Assembly (NCBI GenBank): GCA_940337035.1
Contig: OW679203.1
Span: 23,445,495 to 23,509,494 of the forward strand
From: Agriotes lineatus
Taxonomy: Eukaryota; Arthropoda; Insecta; Coleoptera; Elateridae
Direction: 5' to 3'
Length of the DNA stretch: 64,000 nucleotides
Shown in pieces: positions 12,220 to 23,319 of this stretch. The first letter of the stretch is position 1, and the number at the start of each line of letters is the position of its first letter. The notes beneath the pieces were generated by a model that did not search any database, had not been told where the DNA came from, and saw nothing but the letters and a program-made list of their open reading frames with translations. Both the position numbers and the translations under genes were made by a program.

Positions 12220-12891
12220 CTAAAAATAAAAATCTGTAAAAGGCTTTACCCAGAACTGCCCTCATGGACATTGTGACACTAAATAAAAAATCAAATTAAG
12301 TCAGGAGTAAGAATATCTTCACGTTTCTAATACATAAAATACATTTTCAAATAAAAAAATGTAGCCCGTTGGGGGGACTTGAATTTCGCCGCATCTGCAA
12401 AGCAGATTGTAACCACATCGACTTTTTGTCTGCGCCATCGAGACATTGGAACGAGTGCGGCGTACGCCTCTATTGAACAGAACGATCTTATTGTTGAAAT
12501 GTTTCGACTCTCGTGACATTATCATGTATCTATTGAGTCCTATGTTCGGCAAGTGTAAAGCATGACCTATGTGAAAATTATTACTTCCTTCTATTTCAAA
12601 ATTAACGCAAAAATAAACAAGATTTATTTTTTTAAGGTGCTCAGCCTGAATACATAAGTCTGAAATTGTACCAGTTTCATGCCAGGTACATATTTAATAT
12701 GTATACAAAATATCATCTTCCTTCGACAAATAGTTATTGAGTTATACCGCCAACAGGCAGACAGACAGACGAAATTGAGAAAACCTGTTTTTCGTCATCT
12801 AGGGACCCTGAAACGAGAAGATCTGAGAAATCTTGGAAGATGATTTGTTCGTGATTACAATACTTCCTTCGTCTTTCAGACGAGGGAAGTA
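12220..12891 (-). repeat. Hairpin/tRNA-like repeat family, copy A
   Basis: Reads on the minus strand. Its 5' end is a hairpin (12861-12891, 14-base stem with one mismatch) on the motif TACTTCC...GGAAGTA. Next come a conserved block containing GATCTTCTCGTTTCAGGGTCC (in two parts), a TCTG-type microsatellite, GGTATAACTCAA, a tRNA-like segment (possible A box near 12429-12440, B box near 12374-12390), then TTATTTGAAAATG and a 3' end reading TTAGTGTCACAATGTCC...GGTAAAGCCTTTTACAGAT. It aligns along its length with copy D at 37.2-37.9 kb. No coding capacity. Confidence 0.8.
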
Positions 12892-15140
12892 AAAATAAAT
12901 AAACGAAAAACTGCAAAATTTTCAGAAGAGGATCGGTATCTCATGCTGTTCCATTTTGATGTTTTTTTTATATTAAGTGAAACATGCAAGTAGAGTAGAG
13001 GTTGCTGCAGAAAGCTTACTTTATTAACAGTTCAGAGAAAAAATATTTATCAGCATCGTAGTTGTTTAAGATACTAAACGAAATAGAAGGAAATCATGCA
13101 TAGTACGATCCATTATTTAAAAAAAATAAGGAAGCAGGTACCTATATAACCCGAAATTATAATAAAGACAAATTCCCGCCGCCACTGGTTTTTGAATACA
13201 TGCGACGGAGGAGACCACGTAATTCGTCTCGCAGAACCTCTTACATTAATTGAAGGGGACAGTTGTTGGCCCGACATAATCGAGGACAGCTGGATTTTGT
13301 ATACGGCCGATTCCATGCTCGAATTCTTTACCCCGCGGCTACGCACTTTCTAAAGCAATCTGTGATTTATAATCTACACACATTACATAAAATTTGTTTG
13401 ATGGGTTTGGAAGATTGGCGCCACCACTGGTTTTATGCAGGCGAGAGCGAAATTGCGTTCAAATACAGGCAAATGGTAACGCAAGTGGCGCGATTTAGAA
13501 GTCGGGTACCTACCATTAAGTTAGGGTGCAGTTAGAAGTGGATCGTTTTGTGCGATGTAATTACCGTGCTATTGCATTTTAAAGCCTTTGTGAAAATTTC
13601 GACATCTTAGCAGAATATAGCTGCTTCTTAAGCATAATCCTGTCTTGCTGTTCTCGTCTCGTTGTGGTATATAAGAACTACATTTTGGTTCTGTAATGGA
13701 TATGGCAAACACTTCACTGATCCCACCTTCCACAATGCCGCAAACACCATGTATCGGCGACGTTTCCGCCGACATAAAATTGAAAAGGGGTCTTATAATC
13801 GATAGTCATAAGGTGGCACCCATAGCAATAACAAGAATGTGTCCCCATGTATACTTAACGCCGCCTACTTGTTATACTTTTAGTCAGAGGAAAGAGAAGA
13901 CGAGTAGAATTATGGGAAAGAGATCATATTCAGAGGTTTTCAGACATTTAGCGTGATCATAATAAGGATTTGTTGTCATGGAAAATACAACTTTAATCTT
14001 TAAAGGCAACAATTCAAGCGTCAATTAGAATTAAGAAGTTACACAATTACATTAGTAAAGACTTTATTACCACAACGTGATATCTTGTCCAGAACGTATC
14101 TCAATGTCTCAATTGTCAAATTCAGTGGAAACATTTTCCGACGAACATTGCTTTTCTCTGACGCAACAAAACTCCACTAAATTTGAAAGGGCTGCATATT
14201 TCAACATTTAAAAAATAATAAATTTAAGTAAAATGAAACACCATAAAAAATGTTTAGCTGCTTATATGCCTCTGTACAATCGCATAGCTTTCGACAGGGT
14301 GAAAAAGGCCACGTCTACACGTGTTGCTACGCCCATGACTTCTATCAGCTAATACGAGCACCGCAGGCGATATTATCTAGGTAATTGAAGGCGCCATAAA
14401 GTAAGGCGAACAGTATCTGTCATTAGAAAAGGAGGCAAAAATTCGTTGAGTTAGCACGATTCGCAGCGCCCCAAACACTTCAACGGATTTGATTAAAAGG
14501 GAGCGGTTTGCAGGAGAAGGAACTGCAGACCGAGGAGATATTTTTCACAAGCGCGTATGACTTGCTCCCAATGAAAGCTTGGTTTACAGCGGGGCGCCAA
14601 GATTTTAATTTGTATTTGTGGATGATGTTTAGAAAATATTAAAGGTTTCGACTTAGGACTCATAATTGAACAATTTTGGGTAAAAGTCGGCATGCAGAAT
14701 CAAAATTGTAAGTAGCATATAATCCGTCAAGGTTATTATATAAAGCTTTCTTCGATGCATTTGAATGTATAATATACTAATTATATGCGGACATTAGTAT
14801 GTTTCCGATAGTAGATGAGCTTACTAAAATAACCAAAACCACATCAACTTTTACTGGTTACATAGCAACATTAAAAATTTCACTGACTATTCAATTCACC
14901 TGTCATCTGTCAAAAAGTGACCAATGAAAATCCAGAATTCTGACGTTTCTTGACCAGTCAAAAAAATATCAGTGGATATATCTTCCTAGAAGGTATTCAA
15001 GTGACTATTTTAAACAAATGTAATTTTTATTAGAAAAAGTCAATATTAGTATTCTGTTACTATAGAAATTGCGTAGTTTGTTGCTAGATTTACTGAAAAC
15101 TAATTTGAAAAAATAGTTTGGTTCATTAAATAGTCCCTCG
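12892..15140. other. AT-rich DNA, no recognised gene
   Basis: Short frames only. A small segment around 13178-13197 (CCGCCACTGGTTTTTG) has a partial echo near 13419-13436 (GCCACCACTGGTTTTATG). The frame at 13696-13956 resembles no family I know. Nothing else supported. Confidence 0.45.
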
Positions 15141-15286
15141 AATACCATTCTTAGTCAAAGTTAAGTAGATTATTTTTGCGGTGGTATCACTACTCATGTC
15201 CATTGCGCTAATCGTACCAAAGCGCAATGGACATTCGTGACACCACCGCAAAAATAGTCGACATAACTTTGACTACTCATGGTATT
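15141..15286. mobile_element. Hairpin MITE-like element
   Basis: A 146-base near-perfect inverted repeat: AATACCAT...AGTCAAAGTTAAGTAG on the left mirrors CGACATAACTTTGACT...ATGGTATT on the right, with a central loop of about 11 bases between ...CATTGCGCT and AGCGCAATG.... A few mismatches (for example at 15153-15160 and 15189-15200) show age. No target-site duplication is certain. Superfamily not assigned. Confidence 0.75.
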
Positions 15287-15512
15287 ATAAGTGATTATTA
15301 ATACTGGAGTAACGACTGTTTCGGAGGCTAGTGAACATAAATACATTTATTGTCAAACTCATCGCAGATATGGAAAATTCAAAACTTATTTTAGATACGT
15401 GTTAAGGTTAAAAACCTTCACGCTTTAATGACCTATTGATTGTACTGTCTATTTTATGGATTTTGGCTACCAATGTCCGAACACTAGTCGTTTAACAGTT
15501 GTCGAGATCGTT
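15287..15512. other. AT-rich spacer
   Basis: Nothing recognised. Confidence 0.5.
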
Positions 15513-15887
15513 TTAAAAGACTAACTTCGTGAGAAGGATTATCGCTGCGTTGTCATGCGTAACTAGGCCAAGCTGCATTAGATTGTCTTTGAGCGCCCGC
15601 GGTGATATTTTTTGTTCCTCGTTCTCTTCTTCAAGCACCCCCGAGTTGATCGCACGCATTATACTTCGTATTAACTTTTGCTTTAGTTTGTATGATTGAT
15701 TTATCAAAGATATTGGTTTCTTAATTGCCCATCGAATTTGATTGCGGTTTGTCTTGGAGCTGTAAGCTAATGAGCCGACTTGAAGTCTATAAAGTATGAG
15801 CAGATAAGGTTGTGCTACTAATTTGGTAACAGAATTTCTAATTATTTCACAGTTTTCCGTTGGTTGCTGTGTGCTTTCCGGTTCCAT
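15513..15887 (-). CDS. Unrecognised 124-codon frame, doubtful
   Basis: The longest open frame outside the repeats (124 codons, ATG at 15885-15887). The predicted product starts with an acidic, Gln-rich stretch, has a basic Lys/Arg/Gln-rich middle and an EEENEEQ acidic cluster at about residue 86. I recognise no domain. In AT-rich eukaryotic DNA a frame of this length can arise by chance. It could be an exon or the remnant of a mobile-element protein; neither the start nor any splice site can be confirmed. Confidence 0.15.
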   Translation of the reverse strand: MEPESTQQPTENCEIIRNSVTKLVAQPYLLILYRLQVGSLAYSSKTNRNQIRWAIKKPISLINQSYKLKQKLIRSIMRAINSGVLEEENEEQKISPRALKDNLMQLGLVTHDNAAIILLTKLVF

Positions 15888-18800
15888 TTTGCGTCACTGC
15901 TGTATTAAATGACCATTTTGTGTTGTGAAGGTGAAGACGAATCTGTATACTTGTCGCTCCGAAAGATAGTAATCACCGGCTAGTGTTGCATCACATCCGA
16001 GTTTGTCAGTAATGACTGGAGCATTTATAAAACATATAACAGGTTTGCGTAAGTGGTGGCATATTATTATTATCGCCCTCATAATGTGTTTGGCTGCGAC
16101 GTTCCCGTAAATTTGAGTTTCCCCCTAACTTATTCTACCCAGAGATCTGTTATCTATTCAAGTAGGAAACTTTGTTTTGTGATAAATAAACTGCTATAAT
16201 TAGTGGCAACAGCAGAATTGGTTAAATTTTTTGTGTTGCCAAGTAGCTTGCGTGGGTCGCGTTTGTGCTTCATACGTGTGCTTAAACTTTTTATTATATC
16301 TCTTGTCGTTAATTAATATAACGGTGTCTATGCTTACTATAATTTCCTGTATGGCTAATGCAATCAACTGACGTGTCAAACCTTTTTGATATGTGTTTCA
16401 GGTCGCAGCGAATTGGATACGTATAGTACCTTATCGAGTTTACGTGTTTACGAAAATGGTTTCTGACACTCCCTGATAATTTTGAATGGCATTTGCTAAT
16501 TACAGAAGAGACCCGCCGTCTTTACTGTAGCTGGTCGGCCCTCCAAAATCTCCATGTAGCCTGAACGTTTGTTCGGTACGATTTTAAGCTGGTTAGAGTA
16601 ATTGAGTTTGTTTAATCTGGAGCTTGAAGCTAAAATTGCTTCTCGTTCGTACTAAAACAACTATATACCCCAAAGTTGGTGGCAACTGTTAGAGACATTT
16701 CAATTATGACAATTTAAAAATGGTCACTGTAGTGAGCAAAGTACGTAGCTCCGAATTTTGTCAATTTGAGGTTACAGGACAATTTTGGGCATGATATTCA
16801 CATGCGTCGTTGGGAATACTCCCTACCCCTTAAAGAACAACACTTCTGTCTTAACGACTGTAATAGAAAGCTGCATAATTCGATCGAGAAATAATTTCAT
16901 CTCCCAGTGCGAACGTCTAATTTTTACAGTTTTACCTCAATCTTCCTGTTATTTACTGCGGGTTGCAATAAGTTTGAGGTCTGATAAAATCATACTTTCA
17001 CTTCGATAGCAATTGCGATTGAATAATAGTTCTCAAGAGAATGGCCTTAACGTAAAAACATGAAAATTCGGAAACACAGGATTCATATTATGGTAAAAAG
17101 ATAATTGATAGTAACTATTGCGCATATGGTTTTAAAAAATTGGGACAAAACTTTAATCACCTGTAATTGCAACTTCAAAAATCTAAATAATTGTCAATAA
17201 TAAAATTAAATTAATTGATATTGGGAAAAACTCAATTCTCAACAGATATAAAAAAATAACAAAACAACATGATGTCAAAATGAAAGAACGAACGGTAGGT
17301 TTATTTAAAGAATTTTTGTGAAGAGTCACCTAAACTTTTCTCGCGCTACGGCCATGCCTCCTCGTCTAAATTGTATATAGAACCCACCCGGAAATCAAAA
17401 AATCAATTTTACGATATATAGCAAATAGATCATTGCAAGGTGATGAATCAATACCGTTGTCCGTGCAAGTTGTTCTATATTTTTTAACTAAATGTTTAGG
17501 GCTGTATAGACCTAAATAAGATATTATAACCCATTTGATATTAAAAATTTAGCGGAGGTTGAATATAACCATGGCATGCTGCTAAAGAATGAAGCCTGAT
17601 TTGGAAAGATAATGATTATGTGTCAAATAATGAAGTATTTACTATGGATCTACAAAGTGTTCTTCTTTCTTCAAAAAATAATATGTCAGTCTTATAGTAC
17701 TTTAAGTTGGTGATTTATACTTTCGCAGTCTACGACATCAAACGTTCTCAAAAATACTAGTTCCCATGAACTCAAAGTGAGAGTAGATTAGCAGCGAATG
17801 CATATATCGATGAATGCACTGCTCAAAATCGCAATTCAATGTTGTCAAATGGGTTTTCTCTGTTGGCGGTTGAAAACGTACTTTGACAATGGCCAAAACC
17901 AAATATATTGCTATGTTATGCTAGCTGATAAATTTATTTAAATTATCGTATTACTATTTTGCCCTTTATTTTTAACTTTCAATTCAAATCCGTATTTTAC
18001 AATATTTTTAATGAAACTCTCTCAGGTGGTTCGCAATATCTAGTAACCCAATGATTGATTTGTCAAATTCTCTTTGTTTAATTGCAAGTTGATTGACTTT
18101 CAAAAAGTTTGACAACTAACGTCAAATTAATCAAAATTCAGAACGAATATCAAGGTTTTTACAATAAGATCCAATATGTAATTCTTTCACCAATCTATTT
18201 TGTAAGTATGAAATTCAATTATATTTTTTATACCTTCTTACTGGTTATAGCTTTTTAAATATTTCATTTAACCTTTTAAAACACAAACCTGATTTAACAC
18301 TTTGCTTGTTAATACTGCCAAAATCCTTCTAAGCTGGATCCTCACTCCGACTGCACTCAAACACCTGCTGAGTCCTTATCCAAACTGCATCACCTACGAT
18401 GAATGTAAACTCCCAGCCTCATCTTATTGCCATCCACTTCAAAACTTCCACATCCTATACTGGATTCCTGTCGTTGTCCCCTGCTGCTGTTAACTTCAAG
18501 TCTCCTAGCTCCTGTACTGGATTACTGCGGCTCCGATCCCTCTCTGGTAAGTGTCAGCATAAATCTTGTTCCAAATATGAATTTGTCTCTTTTTTTAGAT
18601 GGTCCTACGTCTTCAATGATACCCACAGGTTTCCCAAAAACAATTCGCTGCACGTACTAACCTCTTGTTTGTGTCTTGTATTCCATTTTCAATATAGTAT
18701 CAATAAATCCAATTCTCTTCATATAATGTAATCTTCTGTATTGATTATTTATAATTCACTGCATTGGTTCAATCTCTTCACCGATTGTATTCCTTTATAA

Positions 18801-20320
18801 GTTCCAATTTATAATATTATATCTCCACCAAGTATATTTGTTTACAGCCTTTTTAAATGGTATTTGATCAAATAATTACATAAAGTAAGGCATAAATTCT
18901 GGTTTTTTATTTTCCAAATTCGTTATATTCAAAATTACATGTCTGTTTTTTTATGAGTTGTTTCAGTAACTAATTAAACAAATTACAAATTATTACTATT
19001 AGACACGATTCTTGTTGCCTCCTATCTACACTTTTTTATATAATCAAAACAGATATTTTATTTTAATTATCATAACAGATACATTTTAGTAGTAACCTTG
19101 GTATTTATTCCTATTCAGAATTTTCTTATTACAGATTAAGTTTGAGTAATCAATCATTATGCTATTATTTGACTAACCAATAATAAGAAAGTTAATTTCA
19201 TTATACTTTAACATGTATTTAGATCCATTAATTTGCTTATATCTGACTTCCAAATTTATTTGACTAAACTGTTTCTTTAGTATTCATATTTAAATTATCA
19301 AAGAATATAGTGTATCATAACAATATAATGAGAATAAAAAGTAAGATAAAAGTCCCAGCTGTCTGTAAAGTTGGCATCTATAAACCCTCATATTCGGTGA
19401 AATACTTGTATACGTTTTTTTAAAGATTTAAGATACTTTACATCCAACCTGCCAGACAAAAGGTGCGATTTCGTGGTTACTGATATCAAACAGTTAAAAT
19501 ATGGCCAACGCGGTAATTATTGTCATGGTATGCTACACGGACTGCTGTAAAATACGTCAGCTTCGAATTATTTGTAAAATTTGGTGCATTCCTATTAACC
19601 ATACTCCTCTCTATACAGATAAACTTAAAATCAGTTTTGAGGAATTTCAGCATTTACAAATTCGACTATCATATAATGTATGACAATCTTGCCTATTTTG
19701 TTTGTAATTACTCGAAATAGCTGTTCTGTATTATTAACATAAATAAAGTGTTTATAATTGGATAACTACTATAATTAATTTTGATATACCCAGATAGCAG
19801 TGGCGGCTGGCTATAAGAAACAAAGAAGTCACGGCTTTACCATAACAAGCCAGTCTTTAAAGATTTTTAAAATTCTAGGACAGCTTTTTGTACTTATTTT
19901 TCTTATCATTTTTTCATTTGGAAGCTTAAACAAAGCACGACTAATTTGTTAAGCGCTGCTTTCTTCCACGGGCGCATTGGTGCTAAATCGAAGCGGTTTC
20001 ACATCCTTTTGACAGTTTATAGACCGCAACGAGAGCCAGAGGCAAGAAGTAGGTCAAAAGATAAGGATATTTTGAGCAATATAGCGGCAGCTGATAGCAC
20101 GAGGCTCTATTTGTTTGGCACATCTAGTGCGTTTATCGAGCGCAGATGCAGAAACGCGGGAGCTTGGAATTTCATTCGTAGGAAACAAAGTCGCAAGCTC
20201 GGGGAAGTTGTACAGGGTTCGGCAATTGGATTCAATGGTTTTTGAGGGCTTGATGGTACTGATGTAGCTTTTGTCAAAAAACGATTTATTTGTACTTTTA
20301 TATTTAAAGTTTCACCTACT
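15888..20320. other. AT-rich DNA, no recognised gene
   Basis: No frame longer than 110 codons and no family motif. A pyrimidine-rich tract at 18330-18550 contains two related pieces (TCCTATACTGGATTCCTG and TCCTGTACTGGATTACTG) and ends at a GTAAGTG donor-like site at 18547, but no exon is supported. The 99-codon frame at 19946-20245 is unrecognised. Confidence 0.45.
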
Positions 20321-20605
20321 ATGGCTAATTGGCCTATTAATCAACGAGTGTTTGCTATGAAGTCGTATATTTTGACCGAATCAATTGCGCTAACACAGAG
20401 ACGTTTTCGTAATTTTTTCTTTGGGGTTTACTAAACACGTCCTCAAACAATTCGAGAGCTAAAAGATATAGTTCGGGATTAAATAACCTTATTAAATGGT
20501 AACAGAAATTTACTTCAGAGATTTATATTAAATTTCCAAAGCAGATTGCAGCAATGCATAGCAGCGGCTGGTGAGCATTTTACAAATGTGACATTTGGAC
20601 ACTAA
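20321..20605 (+). pseudogene. Internally deleted mariner-like transposase
   Basis: A single frame of 95 codons with two in-frame TAA stops. The first part, starting MANWPINQRVFAMKSY and continuing with TQRRFR, resembles the N-terminal helix-turn-helix of an insect transposase family related to mariner. The second part (TRPQTIRELKDIVRD, then QSRLQQC and a Gly-Glu-His-Phe near the end) resembles the extreme C-terminus of the same family. The whole DDE/D catalytic core that should lie between is missing, so it cannot have made active transposase. The 59.2 kb copy has C-terminal features of the same protein type but no N-terminus. Terminal inverted repeats were not found. It is probably a non-autonomous deletion derivative. 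Confidence 0.6.
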
Positions 20606-21537
20606 CACTGTTGTAAAGATGATTTAATATATTAAAATCGGTTTAGTTACTATAGTCGTCCCTCCAGACAAGCTGTGAAAAACCGTTCAAACCAAATGCC
20701 GGACCCTACGTCAATTAATAGTTCTCATTATAACTCATTTCGTCATATTTACTCCTAGAAAAGCTTGAAGTAAAGAAGTTAGGTAGAGCTAGTTCCTGTT
20801 ATTATATTATACGTGTTATTTACTCATTTAATTTGAAGATACACTTAATTCTCAAACAGTGGAGATGCAATTTGTTTTAGTCGAATATATTTAATGGATA
20901 GTTAATAGATTCAGTTCATCATTTTTAAATAGTTTGTAAAGGATGGTAAATTTGTACACTGATGCTAACTGCTGCCTGTTCATATGGGAAGTATTTATAA
21001 CGCGGGATGTCGGACTCTATCTTTGTCTGTGAGGGGGTAAAAGGTGCATTTTACGTTCGGTTGGCTCTATGAACAACATTTAAACCATGATTCTTGCTAT
21101 GAAAACGGCGAAAATACAGGTCCATAGCCGATTTGAGGTAATGCGTTATACAATTTTCTTGTAGTCAGCATAAATATTGATATACAATATTATTCAACTT
21201 CATCAAAACTTTGCTAAGAGTCACGCACTCTGCGCAAACTTGCAATTACTACCATAAAACATAATTTTTGAATTAATTGATGTTCACATTTAAGTAAATT
21301 ATTAAACGAACATTTTCTGCATCTCTTGTTATTCTATCAAATGCCATAATTCTTCAAAATTCAACTAGTCATCCGCTTTTAAAAAGTAAAAGGTCAAAAT
21401 TCTCCCTTTGAGGTACTACAATTCTATAAACAGTTAGGAGATGTAATGAACGCAATTAAAAGAGAACAAATATTTGGTCAATAATTCAGAATTGCAAACA
21501 TAAAAGTTTTGTTTACGGAGCTACATAAATTAACTAT
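20606..21537. other. AT-rich DNA, partly upstream of a non-LTR remnant
   Basis: No gene. The last 150 bases may be the decayed linker between endonuclease and reverse transcriptase of the element at 21.5 kb (fragments such as FYKQLGDVMNAIKREQ in frame), but this is weak. Confidence 0.4.
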
Positions 21538-22083
21538 TAAAAATTCCAATTCCGCGAATTGCCGGATTATTTATTAGATGTTGAAGAAATGAAAAATTAT
21601 TTCATTAATTTATCGTCGAAATTAAATGAACACAACAAACTCATCTCATTTTACAATTACAACATTAGGGACTCGATTAGATCACACCTTACTTTTGAAC
21701 GTCGTGATAAACCACTTAATTTAGTAATTATTGGAAGTCTTAAAGGCAAAGCTGTTAGACCAGATAACATTGGTATCTTAACATTTATTTTATTTATAAA
21801 TTTTTGCTTAGGAAGCTGAAAATTTCCTTGTTGTTGGAAACTCGCTATAGCTACACTAATTCCAAAAATATCAAATTCAAAAGCGTTTATTGGCATTATG
21901 CCAATAACTAACCTCGCCTACACTTTCTAAAATTTTCAAAACTTAAAAGTACAGAATACCATACCTCACACAAAGGCAGAATTTAGATCAGTTCATAGCT
22001 GCAGCACTATCTTGGTGGGCGTATTTAATGCATACGATAAAGGTAATCTAACTCGTTTAACACTCAACACTAAAGTGGGTTGA
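21538..22083 (+). pseudogene. Non-LTR retrotransposon RT, N-terminal half
   Basis: One reading frame runs through two in-frame stops (21817 TGA, 21928 TAA) to 22083. It shows the pre-RT block LPDYLLDVEEMKNYF, then KGKAVRPDNIG (cf. K.KAvGPDgI of jockey/CR1-type RTs), WKLAIATLIPKISNS (RT block 1), PITNLAYTF, and AEFRSVHSCSTILVGVFNAYDKG (cf. the Q.GFR..hST...L.....D...G block). This is the fingers region of a non-LTR reverse transcriptase, which would copy the element's RNA at a nicked target site. It stops just where the conserved LDFSKAFD block should come; that block and the palm appear at about 26.14-26.43 kb. Dead, on stops alone. Confidence 0.7.
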
Positions 22084-22350
22084 GTACAAGTGTTAAAACA
22101 GTTCGGATGTACACTAAACGATAACAAACAGGGAACTTTGAACTGCCATCTGTAGTTTATCTTTCACTAAAGCAGTTCGACTTATCAGTACTAACCTAAA
22201 ATATAAAGCTATAAATAATTTACCATTAATTTAAACAAGGGTCATTAACTAAAAGCCAAAACACGCATCTAAACAGAAATGATAACGACCGGCAACGCTC
22301 CCTACGGCGCATTTAACATTTATAACCACGAAAAAATTAACGGAAATCCT
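22084..22350 (+). mobile_element. Probable 5' UTR of nested non-LTR element
   Basis: Non-coding 267 bases between the broken older RT and the first ORF1-like residues. It includes CAGTTCGGATGTACACTAAA and AACTGCCATCTGTAG, the kind of promoter/5' UTR sequence seen ahead of ORF1 in these elements. The exact 5' boundary and target-site duplication are not visible. Confidence 0.35.
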
Positions 22351-23313
22351 ATGATACCAGAACTACCGATTTTAGTTATCTCCTAGTCCATCTTACTGCT
22401 CCATACAACATGAACCAACTCAGACACACACTTTTCTACTTTAATACGATAATGAGGCAGCCATATAATGAATGCAAAATATCAACACTTTAAATGAATA
22501 TTTCGAAGATGGTAAACAAGAAATGGAAGCTAACTCCGTTAGTAGTTGGCGACATCGCAAGGTGATCAAGTTTATGCAGGAAAAACAGACTGTACATAAT
22601 GTGTACCAGACGAAAGAAGTCCATATAGAGCAGTCGTAAAGCATATATATCATATAACATCAATAATCGATAGGAAAGAAACCCTGAAGGAACTGGAATA
22701 TACAGCACGTAACAATTTGACTTTAAAACATACACAAACTAAAAACTATTTGCTAGTATTATTAGTAGATCTAAAGCCAGACACAATTAATCATGAAATA
22801 TACAACATAAACTCTCTAAGGAACAGACACGTTCCTTTCGAACCACCGAAGCTAAATTGAGATATTGTACAATGTACCTGATGTCAGAATTATGGGCATA
22901 CAAAGAGCTACTGAAATTGACCGTTTGCGTGTGAGAAATGCGCAGGACCGCGTGATATAAAAAACTGATAAAAAGCAAGAACAATTCCAGCTACGTGTAT
23001 CATTTGCGAATTGTATAAAAGATGTTGAATTTAACAAGAGCTCCGAAGAAAATACCAGCCAAGTATAAGATCTCCAAATCTAAGAAGAAAAACAATTATT
23101 CTGGAGATACGGAAATACTCAACACACCGCTAATCAGCCAACACATATGTATACGTCCCCTGTATTCTCGAGCAGTGAAAGGTCAACCCCACTGAGGACG
23201 TTAGTCTTAAACAATTTCTCCATAAATTCAAAAATATGTTTCGACAACTGCTACAGCAACATAGTACCATGATACGAAATATGTTAACCACAGTGATTAA
23301 TAAATTAATTTAG
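22351..23313 (+). pseudogene. Non-LTR ORF1 (gag-like), decayed
   Basis: Starts near MIPELPILVIS (22351) and ends with LTTVINKLI and a stop at 23311-23313. In between, pieces in shifting frames show a gag-like core (LLVLLVDLKPDTINHEIYNI at about 22750) and the start of a CCHC zinc-knuckle array, CQNYGHTKSY then PFACEKCAGP at about 22880-22950, with some zinc ligands lost to stops. ORF1 proteins of I/jockey-type elements bind element RNA and form the ribonucleoprotein. Several frameshifts and stops make it non-functional. ORF2 remnants follow directly on the same strand. Confidence 0.65.
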
Positions 23314-23319
23314 TGACAG

